Source: an uncultured Prevotellaceae bacterium
Lineage (GTDB): Bacteria; Bacteroidota; Bacteroidia; Bacteroidales; Bacteroidaceae
Reading direction: 5' to 3'
DNA: 64,000 nucleotides
Assembly: GCA_947167515.1 (NCBI GenBank)
Contig: CAMVIM010000010.1
Span: 53,568 to 117,567, forward strand
A program made the translations under genes and the position numbers. Positions 20,010-29,512 of the stretch are shown piece after piece. Each line of letters begins with the position of its first letter. The stretch's first letter is position 1. The notes beneath the pieces are model-generated. The model did not search any database. It was given only the letters and a program-made list of their open reading frames with translations, and was not told the origin of the DNA.

Positions 20010-20167
20010 TTACTCCCCTCTGCTGATGACGTTTTCTTCGGACAGCAACTGCGCCACACCCTCGAGTTTGCGCTGGAAGATGCGGTTCTCCAGCGTTCCT
20101 TCTGTCGCACAGCGCGAGGGCAGGATGTGGCAGGGACGGTCGCCTGTGATGTAGAAACCTTTTTCAT
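20010..20167 (-). other. Possible small ORF disrupted by a one-base slip in a poly-A run
   Basis: Downstream of the TACCTTTG element the first ATG (20167) reads ATGAAAAAGG. In that frame the translation looks unnatural. With one extra A it would read MKKGFYITGDRPCH and continue for about 52 residues to a TAA at 20010, a composition that looks protein-like (KLEGVAQLLSEENV). I do not recognise the family. It may be a real small gene with a frameshift, a remnant, or chance. Confidence 0.3.
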
Positions 20168-20211
20168 CGTTTTGTCTTGATAGGTTTTGGATTGGGTTGG
20201 TTTTGATGGTG

Positions 20212-20219
20212 CAAAGGTA
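20212..20219 (-). promoter_or_regulatory. -7 element upstream of GH31
   Basis: The minus strand reads TACCTTTG with GCACC after it, the same context as other promoters here. It lies between the regulator stop and the GH31 start, so GH31 and the downstream modular protein can be transcribed separately from the regulator. Confidence 0.7.
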
Positions 20220-20285
20220 GGGAAAATAGGTGTTGGGGATGTATAACAAATGAAGATGTCTTTGGTAACAAATGTTGAAAAGGGC

Positions 20286-22238
20286 TTATTTCGGGGAAAA
20301 TTCTGATGGTTTGCAGCCAAATTCCTTCTGGAAGCATTTGCTAAAGTAACTGGTGGAGCCGAAGCCTGTGTGCTGGGCTATGTCGGTCACGGTCATGTTT
20401 CCCTCTTGTAGCATGCGGGCGGCGCGGTGGAGTCGGATGCTGCGGATGAAGGCCACGGGTGACTGCTGCATGAGGTGGGTGAGCCGCTTGTAGAGTCCTG
20501 TGCGCTCCATGCAGAGGTCGGCGGCCAATCGTTCCACGTTGTAGGTGGGGTCGGTGATGTGTTGCTCCACGAGCAGGGTGGCACGGGCCATGAATTCTTT
20601 TTCTTGGGGTGTGGGTTCGGGGAGTGTGGCTGTTGGGCTGACGGGGTCTGGCTCGTTGAGCATGACGATGGCTTCGGAGTGTTCGTAGCGGTTGATTTGC
20701 TCAACGAGGTTCTGGATGCGCAGCAGGAGCATGTCTTCACGGCTTTTGCGCTGCAGGTGGCGGCGGTAGAGGCCGAAGAGGATGAGGAGAGCGGCGATGC
20801 CTAATAATAAATAGGTGAGGTAGGCGATGGGGGTCTGCCACCAAGGAGGACGGATGGTGAAAGTGATGCGGCGCACATCGGCAGGGTTCCAGTGGGCAGG
20901 GTTGGTGGTGGCCATCACCTCAAGAGTGTAGTCGCCTGGCGAGAGGCTGACCAAGGGAAGGTAGAAGATGCCTTTGTCGTCGACTTGATGGTTGGTCGTG
21001 TCGGCGGAGAGAATGTGCCACTGTCCGCTGATACCCGAGAGACGGTAGCGGTAGTAGGTGCTGCGGGGTCGCACGTAGTTCATGGTGGAGAACTGAAAGG
21101 CCAGCGAGTTTTGGTCGTGGGCAAGGGAGAGGTGGCTGACGTAGGGTGGGGTGACGCTAAGCAGGGTGTCACCATCATAGGTCTGTCCTGCTTGCAGGGT
21201 CTGTCCGTGCAGGTATATGGCTGAGAGGATGGGGTGTACCTCAATGTCGATGGGACGGGTGTCGAAGAGGCCAGAGAGAGGAGATGTGTAGAGCAGTCCG
21301 TTGTTGTAGGTGCCAAGCCAGATGCCCCCTTCGCGGTCAAGCCATACGGTGTTGATGCCAGTGGTGAGAGTGGTGCCGTCTGGCAGACGCAGTTCTTTGA
21401 ACAACTCTTTCTCGCCTGTGGTGGGGTTGATGCGTAGGTAGCCGTCGGGGGTGGTCAGGTAGAGCATTCCCGTAGGTGTGGGTGTCAGGGTGTGCATCCA
21501 AGAGGAACTGGTCATCAATTGGTGCCATTGGTGAGTGCGAGGGTTGAACGATTGGAGGATGGAGCCGCCGTTGCCTGTACGCACTTGGTAGAAACAGTGG
21601 TCTGCTCCAAGAACGACCAGTGATGTGCTGGCATACTTTTCCCGTTGTGGTTCGCCATATGCTTTCGAAAGGTAAGCTATGTGTCCGTCTTTCTGATAGA
21701 CAGCAAGTTGTCCTGTACTGAAGAAGGCGTAGATGCTGTCGGCAAAGGACACGACATCTTGCAGGTTTCCTGCTTGGGCAGGCAGATGCAATTGGCGGTG
21801 GGTGGTGGGGTTTTGAAGTGTCAGTTCTTTCTGTAGCCATGTTTCTCCATTTTGTGTGATGAAGAAGTCGGTGGCAGTCCAATCTTTTGCCTTTTCCCAA
21901 TGGAGTGTGGGCAGATGGAGGCAGTAGAGCCGTCCCCATTGCTTCATCCAGAGGCGGTGGTGGCTGTCGGCAAAGAGGTGAGTGGCTCCTGTGTAGGAGG
22001 GCAGACTGACCCATCGGGTGGTGTCGATGGCTACGGACTGGAATCGGTGACCGTCGTAGATATCGACGGCTCGGTCGGTGACGATGACCATGCGTCCATC
22101 GGACAACTGCAACATCTGCAACACGTGGTTGCTGCTCAACCCATTCTGCTGGTTGAGGGTGTAGTAGTTGCTGCTGGCTTCAACTGCTCGACTGCTGAGA
22201 GGAAGAAGGAGGAGAAGAGGAAGGAAGAAACGTAGCAT
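20286..22238 (-). CDS. Membrane-spanning AraC-type regulator with periplasmic sensor (no kinase)
   Basis: 650 residues. A signal sequence (FFLPLLLLLPLSS) leads into a periplasmic beta-propeller-like region beginning YTLNQQNGLSSNHV with GGIWLGTYNNGLL (Reg_prop type). A Y_Y_Y-like domain (STYYRYRLSGISGQW), one membrane helix (YLTYLLLGIAALLILFGLY) and a C-terminal AraC-type HTH (TVTDIAQHTGFGSTSYFSKCF) follow. Hybrid two-component regulators of Bacteroides have kinase and receiver domains between the membrane helix and the HTH; here only about 80 residues are present. It likely senses a glycan directly and controls the flanking hydrolases. The start at 22238 avoids codons translated from spacer repeat (STLNRQLST). 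Confidence 0.85.
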   Translation of the reverse strand: MLRFFLPLLLLLPLSSRAVEASSNYYTLNQQNGLSSNHVLQMLQLSDGRMVIVTDRAVDIYDGHRFQSVAIDTTRWVSLPSYTGATHLFADSHHRLWMKQWGRLYCLHLPTLHWEKAKDWTATDFFITQNGETWLQKELTLQNPTTHRQLHLPAQAGNLQDVVSFADSIYAFFSTGQLAVYQKDGHIAYLSKAYGEPQREKYASTSLVVLGADHCFYQVRTGNGGSILQSFNPRTHQWHQLMTSSSWMHTLTPTPTGMLYLTTPDGYLRINPTTGEKELFKELRLPDGTTLTTGINTVWLDREGGIWLGTYNNGLLYTSPLSGLFDTRPIDIEVHPILSAIYLHGQTLQAGQTYDGDTLLSVTPPYVSHLSLAHDQNSLAFQFSTMNYVRPRSTYYRYRLSGISGQWHILSADTTNHQVDDKGIFYLPLVSLSPGDYTLEVMATTNPAHWNPADVRRITFTIRPPWWQTPIAYLTYLLLGIAALLILFGLYRRHLQRKSREDMLLLRIQNLVEQINRYEHSEAIVMLNEPDPVSPTATLPEPTPQEKEFMARATLLVEQHITDPTYNVERLAADLCMERTGLYKRLTHLMQQSPVAFIRSIRLHRAARMLQEGNMTVTDIAQHTGFGSTSYFSKCFQKEFGCKPSEFSPK

Positions 22239-22240
22239 GG

Positions 22241-22293
22241 CAGTTGAGAGTTGCCTATTGAGAGTTGACAATTAGGAGTTACCTGTTGATGGT
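22241..22293. repeat. Short-period spacer repeat (AGTTGAGAGTT type)
   Basis: Units of GAGAGTT, GACAATT and GGAGTT form, the reverse orientation of the AACTCTC heptamer family, fill the spacer between the regulator and the GH30-like gene. Confidence 0.7.
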
Positions 22294-25149
22294 TTAGGGT
22301 CGAGAGTAGATTTTTTTCCTCCCTTGAATCAGTACACCGGTAGCACTTATTGAGGCAGGACGGCCACTCAGGTCGTAGGCTTGTCCATCTCCCTTTGTGG
22401 GCTGGGAGTCAGCGTTCACAGCATGGATGGCGGTGGGATAGGCTGGCTCGTAGTCGTCGCTGATGTCTTTGGATTGGGCTTCGAGGTCAGTCATGATGTC
22501 AGCCACCTCCTCGGCGGTGAGGGCATAGTTGTAGATGCGGAAGTCGTCGATGCGGCCGTTGAAGAAGGGGTCGGAGGTGAACTGGGAACGTCCGATGTAA
22601 CAGAGGGAGGGGGCGATGTCGGAGAGCCGGATGGTGAAGTCGTTGCGTGTGGCCACGGCTTGTCCGTCGAGGTAGAGGATGCCTTGTACCTTGTCGCCTA
22701 TGGGTTGGAGGGTAACGGCGATGTGGTGCCAAATGCCAGAGGTGAGCTTCTTGTTGTTGGTAAGGATTTCTTCATCGCCACCGTTCTTCATGACGAAGCG
22801 CATCTGGGAGCCGTTGCTGGGGGTGAAGAACATGTATTGTGCGGTGCCGTTGCCGAAGTCGAAGAGGCGTTGCCAGTTTGTGGCTGTTTGGCTGTTCCAG
22901 TACACCCATGTGGCGATGGTCATGGCATCGTGGTGGCTGATGGAGTAGGGGAGCATGAGGTAAGAGCTGCCATTGAGGGTAAGGCTTTTGGTGCCCGATT
23001 TGGCGAGGGTGCCTGTGCCGTAGGTGGCAGTGCCATAGAGGGTGGCATCGAGGTGGTTGGGCGTGAGGTCGGTCAGGTTGTTGTCGAACTGCCACTGAGC
23101 CACCAGTACCTTCTCCGTGAGGGGTGCGGCTTCCAGCACTTCAGATGCTTCTGAGCGGTTGTAGTGCTCATCCACCGCCTGCACCTTGTAGAGATAAGTC
23201 TGTCCTGCCACCGCCGTGTTGTCGATGAATGCAGTGCCTGCCACATTGCGTCCGATGGTGTTGTACGCAGCCGTTTCCAGTGCGCCGTCTGTCGGCTTCT
23301 CTGCTCGCAGGATGGTGTAGGAAATCACGTCCTCGTCGGCAGAAGCAGTCCATGTCAGTTCCACGCTGCCTGCTCTCTGCTTGGCTGCGAGACTGGTGGG
23401 GGCTTCGGGAGCCTTCATCACGGTCAGGGCTGGGATTTTCACGTCGGTGGGCAGGAATCGCCACAGATATTTGTTCACCTCCGAGGGTCGGGCATTGTCG
23501 GCAGGGGGAGTTTTCAATGTGACGGCCGTGCCTGTTGTGGTGCTGCTGCAATAGAGATACTTATTGGTCAGGCGGTTGATGATGTAGAAGGCTCCATCCT
23601 TTGCATACTTCACATACCACTGCTCTTCCATCGGGTGGTTTGTTCCTGCGTTATACACGATAACATTGCCGCCCGACAGGAAGATGGAAGATAGATTGCC
23701 CCAGTTCAGTTCTGAGTTGAGGTGCATATTCGTGTTGCCCGCATTGTCGAAGAACCAGTAGGAGATGTCGCCATCGGTGTATTTGGGATAGACCTTCCAC
23801 TGCTGGGTGGTGCCACTGGTCTTGCGGCTCTCGGATGTAGCGCTGCCTCCATTCATGGTCAGCAGTTTCTTGCTCGACAGGTTCAAAATCTGGTAGGTGC
23901 CGTTCACCTCAAAAGGAGCCACGTCATCTCCCCATGTGATGTCGAAGAGTCGCTCGGCGTTGATTTGTCCTTTCTGATAGCCGTTGCCGCCTGGCACATC
24001 ATACACATACATTCGGGTTGGGCCATAGCCGTTGATGAACACATCCTTGGTGGTGCTGATGAATGCGAACGATGAAGTGTTGGCCTGCCGTTCGCTCGAC
24101 CCCAGATAGCCATGCACCTCGCCCGTCTTCTCATTGCGATAGACGGCTCCGCTCGTCCATGCCGAACGGTTTTCGCCATAACCGATTCGCACACCCTCGT
24201 TGGAGTCGATGCAGAACTGTCCTCGGGCCTTCGAATCGAAGCCCCACCAGATGCCGTTCTCCATGCCGTACTGCACACCCACGATGGCTTCGCCCACATT
24301 GTGCAGCTCGTCGGCTGTGCCCACCTTGCCGTCGGCTTTCACCTTGGCGAAGAAGTTGGCGTAGTTGTCGAACGAGCCTGCCAGTTGGTGTGTGTTTCCC
24401 TCGTCGATGTAGTTATACAGATAGTTGTACCATGGGAGTGCCCTGTCATCGTTCAGCGTGTTGCCGCCACAGACGCGGATGTCCTTAAAGAACTCGTCAT
24501 CCTTCAGCAGTTTGGCGATAGCAAGGAAATCCTTCATTGCTTGACTCTCGTTGGTTGCCTGGTCCCACACAAAGTCTGGCTCGTTGAAGGGTGACACACT
24601 GACCACCTTCAGCCCCTGCTTCTGCACAAATTGCACACTCGCCTTGATGAGCTTGTACCACTCTTGAGGGTTGCCTTGATAGTTGGTTCTGCCTGTGTAG
24701 TCCGTTATCTTAGCCCCGTTCTTCTCGGGGTAGTTGCCGTTGTCATCCACCTGATAGAACAGTGCCTCGTGGTCACAATTCAAGTTCACCTCCTTCGTGC
24801 CTGTCCGTTTGATCAGGTCGCACCGCCATTTCAGTTTCTTCTGCTGACGGGCGGTCAGCGTCAAGGTGCCGTCACCATTGTCTGTCACGAGGTCGTTAGG
24901 CTGGAACGACACACGTCCAGTGGCAAGGTTCTCCTTGCCGATGTGAGCAATGCCGCGATACACGTTGTAGTCCCAGTCCCATGCGGCATCCATGCCCCAT
25001 GTCACACGGAACTCCTCGCCTGGAGCAGTCACGTCAAACGTAATGTCCACGCTCGCCTTCTTCATGGCTTTCATGAAGTCTGAACTTGTTTGTGCTTGTG
25101 TTGCGATGGCTGTCCATATTGCCATAGTCAGTAAAAGGTGCTTCTTCAT
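22294..25149 (-). CDS. Secreted GH30-like glycoside hydrolase with ricin-type, FN3 and LamG-like modules
   Basis: 951 residues. A signal peptide (MKKHLLLTMAIWTAIATQAQ) is followed by a catalytic region resembling clan GH-A family 30 enzymes, with VVSVSPFNEPDFVWDQ carrying the likely acid/base glutamate and a later GEAIVG segment that may hold the nucleophile. After about residue 395 come a ricin/RICIN-like lectin region (LLTMNGG... QQWKVYP), an FN3 domain (APTSLAAKQRAGSVELTWTA) and a concanavalin/LamG-like domain (ATLYGTATY... GRIDDFRIYNYAL). The tail ends AYDLSGRPAS... KKIYSRP. GH30 members include xylanases, so a role in xylan cleavage is plausible but not proven. Confidence 0.78.
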   Translation of the reverse strand: MKKHLLLTMAIWTAIATQAQTSSDFMKAMKKASVDITFDVTAPGEEFRVTWGMDAAWDWDYNVYRGIAHIGKENLATGRVSFQPNDLVTDNGDGTLTLTARQQKKLKWRCDLIKRTGTKEVNLNCDHEALFYQVDDNGNYPEKNGAKITDYTGRTNYQGNPQEWYKLIKASVQFVQKQGLKVVSVSPFNEPDFVWDQATNESQAMKDFLAIAKLLKDDEFFKDIRVCGGNTLNDDRALPWYNYLYNYIDEGNTHQLAGSFDNYANFFAKVKADGKVGTADELHNVGEAIVGVQYGMENGIWWGFDSKARGQFCIDSNEGVRIGYGENRSAWTSGAVYRNEKTGEVHGYLGSSERQANTSSFAFISTTKDVFINGYGPTRMYVYDVPGGNGYQKGQINAERLFDITWGDDVAPFEVNGTYQILNLSSKKLLTMNGGSATSESRKTSGTTQQWKVYPKYTDGDISYWFFDNAGNTNMHLNSELNWGNLSSIFLSGGNVIVYNAGTNHPMEEQWYVKYAKDGAFYIINRLTNKYLYCSSTTTGTAVTLKTPPADNARPSEVNKYLWRFLPTDVKIPALTVMKAPEAPTSLAAKQRAGSVELTWTASADEDVISYTILRAEKPTDGALETAAYNTIGRNVAGTAFIDNTAVAGQTYLYKVQAVDEHYNRSEASEVLEAAPLTEKVLVAQWQFDNNLTDLTPNHLDATLYGTATYGTGTLAKSGTKSLTLNGSSYLMLPYSISHHDAMTIATWVYWNSQTATNWQRLFDFGNGTAQYMFFTPSNGSQMRFVMKNGGDEEILTNNKKLTSGIWHHIAVTLQPIGDKVQGILYLDGQAVATRNDFTIRLSDIAPSLCYIGRSQFTSDPFFNGRIDDFRIYNYALTAEEVADIMTDLEAQSKDISDDYEPAYPTAIHAVNADSQPTKGDGQAYDLSGRPASISATGVLIQGRKKIYSRP

Positions 25150-25203
25150 ATTTCAATGGAAGTTAGGAGTTACTTTAACTTTTAGTTTTTATGTTTTCAC
25201 TTT

Positions 25204-26427
25204 TCATTGCGCCTTTTCGTCGAGGTAGGAGTCTTTGAATCCGAGGAAGTAGAGCACACCGTCCAGTCCGATGGTGTTGATGCTCTGCTGGGCGTTCGCC
25301 ACCACACGGGGTTTGGCATGGAAAGCAATGCCCAGACCCGCCTGTGAGAGCATGGGCAGGTCGTTGGCTCCGTCGCCCACAGCGATGGTCTGCTGCAAAT
25401 CCACCTTCTCCACCTGCGCGATGAGCTTGAGGAGTTCAGCCTTGCGGCGGCCATCCACGATTTCGCCCACGTAGTTGCCCGTCAGGTGTCCTGTCTCGTC
25501 AATCTCCAGTTCGTTGGCATACACATAGTCGATGCCGTATTTCTTCTGGATGTATTCGCCAAAGAACGTGAAGCCACCGCTGAGGATGGCAATCTTGTAG
25601 CCGTACTTCTTCAGCACATACATCAGTCGATCGACCCCCTCGGTGAAAGGCAAGTTCTCCGCAATCTCACGCATCACGCTCACGTCCAGTCCCTTCAGCA
25701 ACTTGCACCGCTGGGTGAAACTCTCCTTGAAGTCAATCTCCCCTCTCATGGCACTCGCCGTGATGGCAGCCACCTGGTCATACACTCCATGCTTGCGCGC
25801 CAGTTCGTCAATCACCTCCGTCTGAATCAGCGTCGAGTCCATGTCGAAGCAGATGAGTCGGCGCATACGGCGGTACATATTGTCCGTCTGGAACGACCCG
25901 TCCACCTCCAGTTCGCTCGACATTCGGAGCAGTTCGGCATGCAGGGCTTCCGTGTCCTTCGGAGTGCCGCGCACCGAAAACTGGATGCAGGCCCTCGTCT
26001 TCTCCTTCGGATGCAGGATGCTGGCACGGCCCGACAGCCGCTTGATGCCGTCGATGTTCAGGCCCTGATTCACAATCAGTCGGCTCACCGCCTCAATCTG
26101 CCGTGCCGTCAGTTGTCTGCCCAATACCGTTAGGATATAGCGATTCTTTCCTTGTCGGGCCACCCAAGCTTCATATTCGTCCATGGTGACGGGGGCAAAG
26201 CCAATATTTACTCCCAGTTCGCTAGCCCTGAAAAGCAGCTCCTTCATCACGTGTCCTGACCTGTCTTCAGTCACACGGATGAGGATGCCCAGTGAGAGGG
26301 TTGAGTGTATGTCGGCCTGTCCAATGTCTTGAATGTCCACGTCATGACGCGCCAGCACATCCATGATGCTGGCCGTCAATCCTGGGCGGTCTTCGCCAGT
26401 GATACGCAATAGAATCAGTTCTTCCAT
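25204..26427 (-). CDS. serB: Phosphoserine phosphatase with N-terminal ACT-like domains
   Basis: SerB dephosphorylates phosphoserine in the last step of serine synthesis. The 407-residue protein has two N-terminal ACT-like repeats (RITGEDRPGLTASIMDVL and a second regulatory half). The HAD phosphatase core shows DMDSTLIQTEV (nucleophile aspartate), ILSGGFTFF and GDGANDLPML. This two-part layout is usual for Bacteroidetes SerB. It ends 54 bp before the GH30-like gene on the same strand. Confidence 0.95.
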   Translation of the reverse strand: MEELILLRITGEDRPGLTASIMDVLARHDVDIQDIGQADIHSTLSLGILIRVTEDRSGHVMKELLFRASELGVNIGFAPVTMDEYEAWVARQGKNRYILTVLGRQLTARQIEAVSRLIVNQGLNIDGIKRLSGRASILHPKEKTRACIQFSVRGTPKDTEALHAELLRMSSELEVDGSFQTDNMYRRMRRLICFDMDSTLIQTEVIDELARKHGVYDQVAAITASAMRGEIDFKESFTQRCKLLKGLDVSVMREIAENLPFTEGVDRLMYVLKKYGYKIAILSGGFTFFGEYIQKKYGIDYVYANELEIDETGHLTGNYVGEIVDGRRKAELLKLIAQVEKVDLQQTIAVGDGANDLPMLSQAGLGIAFHAKPRVVANAQQSINTIGLDGVLYFLGFKDSYLDEKAQ

Positions 26428-26617
26428 CTTTATATTACGGTTTTGACTGCAAAGATGGTGAAAAAAAACATATTTTCCCCATTTTTATAGATTTTTTTTT
26501 AGGTTTTAACTAGCTTTTTGGTACATACCCGCAAAAAGGTGTTACGACACAGAAATTAAGTCTGGGGGAAAATGACGACTTTTGCGTCCGCGAAAAAATA
26601 GAAAGGTAATCGATAAA

Positions 26618-29386
26618 ATGAAAAAGAAAGAATTAGTAAGGTTTGTACGCTCATTGAGGCGGGACGGAGTGATGGGGACATGTTTCTTGTTGTGTGGCAT
26701 GTTCTTCTATCCCCAGATAGTCAAGGCACAGTTGTCCTCGAACCCTGACAAGTTCCTTGGCAACATCACCACGGGAAACAACCAGGTGGATTGGGGGGGA
26801 GTGGAACCGTTCCGCTCGCTTTGGAACCAGATTACGCCGGAAAATGCGACCAAGTGGGATGCCTGCGAACCCAGCCGGAAGAACTTCACATTTGGAGGCG
26901 CTGATGTGTCGGCTAACTACGCCAAGAAGTGGGGATTCCCCTTCAAATTCCACACGCTCATCTGGGGTGCACAATATCCCAGTTGGGTGAACAATCTTTC
27001 CACGACAGAGCAGACCAAAGCCATCACCGAGTGGTTTGATGGCGTGAAGGCGCACTATCCGAACCTCGAAATCATCGACGTGGTCAACGAAGCCATTGCG
27101 GGCCATCAGCCAGCTCCCTACAGGGCGGCTCTCGGCGGTGAAGGTAAGACCGGGTACGACTGGATCATTAAGGCGTTTGAGATGGCGCACGAGCGGTGGC
27201 CCGACGCGATTCTCGTCTATAATGACTTTAACACCTTCCGTTGGCAGAAAACGGAGTTCATAGACCTGGTTCGTACCCTTCGTGATGCGGGTGCACCGAT
27301 TGATGCTTATGGATGTCAGTCGCACGACCTGACAGACATGGGAGTAGACGACTTCAAGTCAGCCATGACGGAGATACAGAACGCGCTCAAAATGCCCATG
27401 TACAGCACCGAGTACGACATCGGCACCAACAATGATGCCTTGCAGGAGCAGCGCTACAAGGAGCAGATTCCTTACATGTGGGAGGCGGACTACTGCGCAG
27501 GTGTAACCCTTTGGGGGTATGTTTATGGGCAGACATGGACAGGCAATGAAAAGGACGGGACGAGGGGAAATTCCGGAATCATCCGTGACGGCGAGGATCG
27601 CCCTGCCATGACCTGGTTGCGCAGCTACATGCAGAGCGAGAAGGCTAAGACGGCAAAGAGTCCTTTCCCTGGCATGAAAAAGGAAGCTTCCGTTTACATC
27701 AAGCCACAAGTCTTCACCCCCACCAAAGGGGAACCTTTGACCATCACAGTCAATGCTCGTCTCCGTACCAAGACCATCGACCATATCGACCTTTATGTGA
27801 AAGGTGTGAAATACAAGACCCTCACAGAGGTGGCTTCGGTGAATGCGAAGACCCTCGATGCAGCCTATGAAACCGAATACACTCCGGCGACAGCGGGCAA
27901 GTACAACCTGAAGGCCATCGTGTTCGACACCGAGGGCAACAAATATGAACGTCTGGGTGGATTTACAGCTTACAACCCGCGCGGCCCCTATAGAGATGTC
28001 ATCGATTTGCCTGGCACCATCCAGGGCGAAAACTTTGATGCGGGCGGCGAAGGCCTCACCTATCACGATAGCGACTCACAGAATCAGGGCAGCGGATCAT
28101 CGTATCGCTCCGACGCAGGCAGTGTGGATATCGAGAGGATCAGCAGTGGCTATGCTGTGGGATGGACGCATGCCGGCGAATGGTTTGAATACACCGTAAA
28201 CGTACTTGAGCCTGGACTCTACGAGTTCGATGCCTACTGTGCTTCGCAGGACGGTGGTGGCTCGTTCTCGCTGGCGTTGAGCAACGACGGGGTGTTGACC
28301 GATTTGACGGGCGAGGTGCCTGTCAACAAGACAAGCAACTGGAGCACCTATAAGGCTATCCACGGCCGTCTGACCAGACAATTGGCGGAAGGCCAGCAGG
28401 TACTGCGTTTCACCGTCAAGAGTGGTGACCTGCTCTTCAACTTCGATAAGATAGTGCTGCGCCGCATTGAGCAGGACAATAACATTAGTATATCAATGAA
28501 AGCCGACCCAGCACCCGCCACTGTCAATACCAACACCACGCTCACGGTCACCACTTCATCAACAACCAGTGACATAGCCAACGTGAAGATATATGTGGAC
28601 AACATCTTGTTGAAAACGCTCACGGCATCACCCTTCACCACCACCTACAAGCCCACGGCCAAGGGGACGGTGAACTTCACGGCTATAGCCACCGACGCGG
28701 AGGGGAAGCAGTCGCGCATCGCCAAATACACCCTCAAGGTCAATCCCAAGCGTACACCTTACGGGACAACGCCATTGGCCATTCCAGGTATCATCCAGGC
28801 TGAACGATTTGACAAGGGCGGCGAGGGCTTCACTTTCCACGACTCCGACACCAAGGCTGAAGGCGATGGCTCATCCTACCGTTCTGATGCTGAAGGTGTG
28901 GATATTGTGAAGTGCACCAATGGTTACGCTTTGGGCTATACCGCCCAGAACGAATGGACGGAGTACACCATCAATGTGAAGGAACCTGGCAAGTATGCTT
29001 ATGTGGCTACCGTGTCTTCTGGCACCACTGGCTCCAATTTCCGCATCAGCCTCGTCAACGCCAATGGCACCCTCACCCGTTTGGCTGATGTCAGTGTGCC
29101 GAAGACGGGTAATAACGACTGGAACACCTATGGAACGGTGGAGGGCAACTTCATCAGGAATCTTGCGGAGGGTGAACAAATCCTGCGTTTCACCATCACT
29201 GGTGCTAGTTGCAACATTGATAAGGTGCAGCTGAATTGCCTCATCAATACTGACATTGACGATGTTCAGGCTGAACCCACACCTGAAGTGGCCGATGGGG
29301 TAGTTTACAACCTTGCCGGACAGCAGGTCGATGACTCCTACAAAGGCATCGTCATCAAGAATGGCCGAAAATATCTGAAGAAATAA
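26618..29386 (+). CDS. Secreted GH10 endo-1,4-beta-xylanase with two CBM6-like modules
   Basis: A 922-residue enzyme that cuts the xylan backbone. After a signal-like segment (TCFLLCGMFFYPQIVKA) the GH10 barrel shows TPENATKWDACEP, the acid/base glutamate in DVVNEA and the nucleophile in YSTEYDIG, ending with GVTLWGYVYGQTW. Next come an Ig-like domain, a CBM6-like module (GTIQGENFDAGGEG, YHDSD, SSYRSD), a second Ig-like segment and a second CBM6-like module (GIIQAERFDKGGEG, FHDSD, SSYRSD). The end (VYNLAGQQVDDSYKGIVIKNG) matches the tail of the 1200-residue protein. The ATG at 26618 is the only start with a suitable basic n-region. Confidence 0.94.
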   Translation: MKKKELVRFVRSLRRDGVMGTCFLLCGMFFYPQIVKAQLSSNPDKFLGNITTGNNQVDWGGVEPFRSLWNQITPENATKWDACEPSRKNFTFGGADVSANYAKKWGFPFKFHTLIWGAQYPSWVNNLSTTEQTKAITEWFDGVKAHYPNLEIIDVVNEAIAGHQPAPYRAALGGEGKTGYDWIIKAFEMAHERWPDAILVYNDFNTFRWQKTEFIDLVRTLRDAGAPIDAYGCQSHDLTDMGVDDFKSAMTEIQNALKMPMYSTEYDIGTNNDALQEQRYKEQIPYMWEADYCAGVTLWGYVYGQTWTGNEKDGTRGNSGIIRDGEDRPAMTWLRSYMQSEKAKTAKSPFPGMKKEASVYIKPQVFTPTKGEPLTITVNARLRTKTIDHIDLYVKGVKYKTLTEVASVNAKTLDAAYETEYTPATAGKYNLKAIVFDTEGNKYERLGGFTAYNPRGPYRDVIDLPGTIQGENFDAGGEGLTYHDSDSQNQGSGSSYRSDAGSVDIERISSGYAVGWTHAGEWFEYTVNVLEPGLYEFDAYCASQDGGGSFSLALSNDGVLTDLTGEVPVNKTSNWSTYKAIHGRLTRQLAEGQQVLRFTVKSGDLLFNFDKIVLRRIEQDNNISISMKADPAPATVNTNTTLTVTTSSTTSDIANVKIYVDNILLKTLTASPFTTTYKPTAKGTVNFTAIATDAEGKQSRIAKYTLKVNPKRTPYGTTPLAIPGIIQAERFDKGGEGFTFHDSDTKAEGDGSSYRSDAEGVDIVKCTNGYALGYTAQNEWTEYTINVKEPGKYAYVATVSSGTTGSNFRISLVNANGTLTRLADVSVPKTGNNDWNTYGTVEGNFIRNLAEGEQILRFTITGASCNIDKVQLNCLINTDIDDVQAEPTPEVADGVVYNLAGQQVDDSYKGIVIKNGRKYLKK

Positions 29387-29418
29387 TGTGAAAAAGTAAA
29401 ACTGAAAAGTGATAAATG

Positions 29419-29494
29419 AAAAGTGAAAAATTTGCTACCGCATTGGTAGGTCCACTAAACGACCAACAGCTGCGGTAGCAAATTTTTCACTTTT
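29419..29494. terminator. Long bidirectional terminator between the GH10 gene and tyrS
   Basis: Perfect 24-base arms (core ATTTGCTACCGCA and complement) surround a 28-base interior that can pair further (TTGG/CCAA, GGTC/GACC). A-rich and T-rich flanks serve both convergent genes. Confidence 0.92.
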
Positions 29495-29512
29495 TACTTT
29501 TACTTTCTCCCT

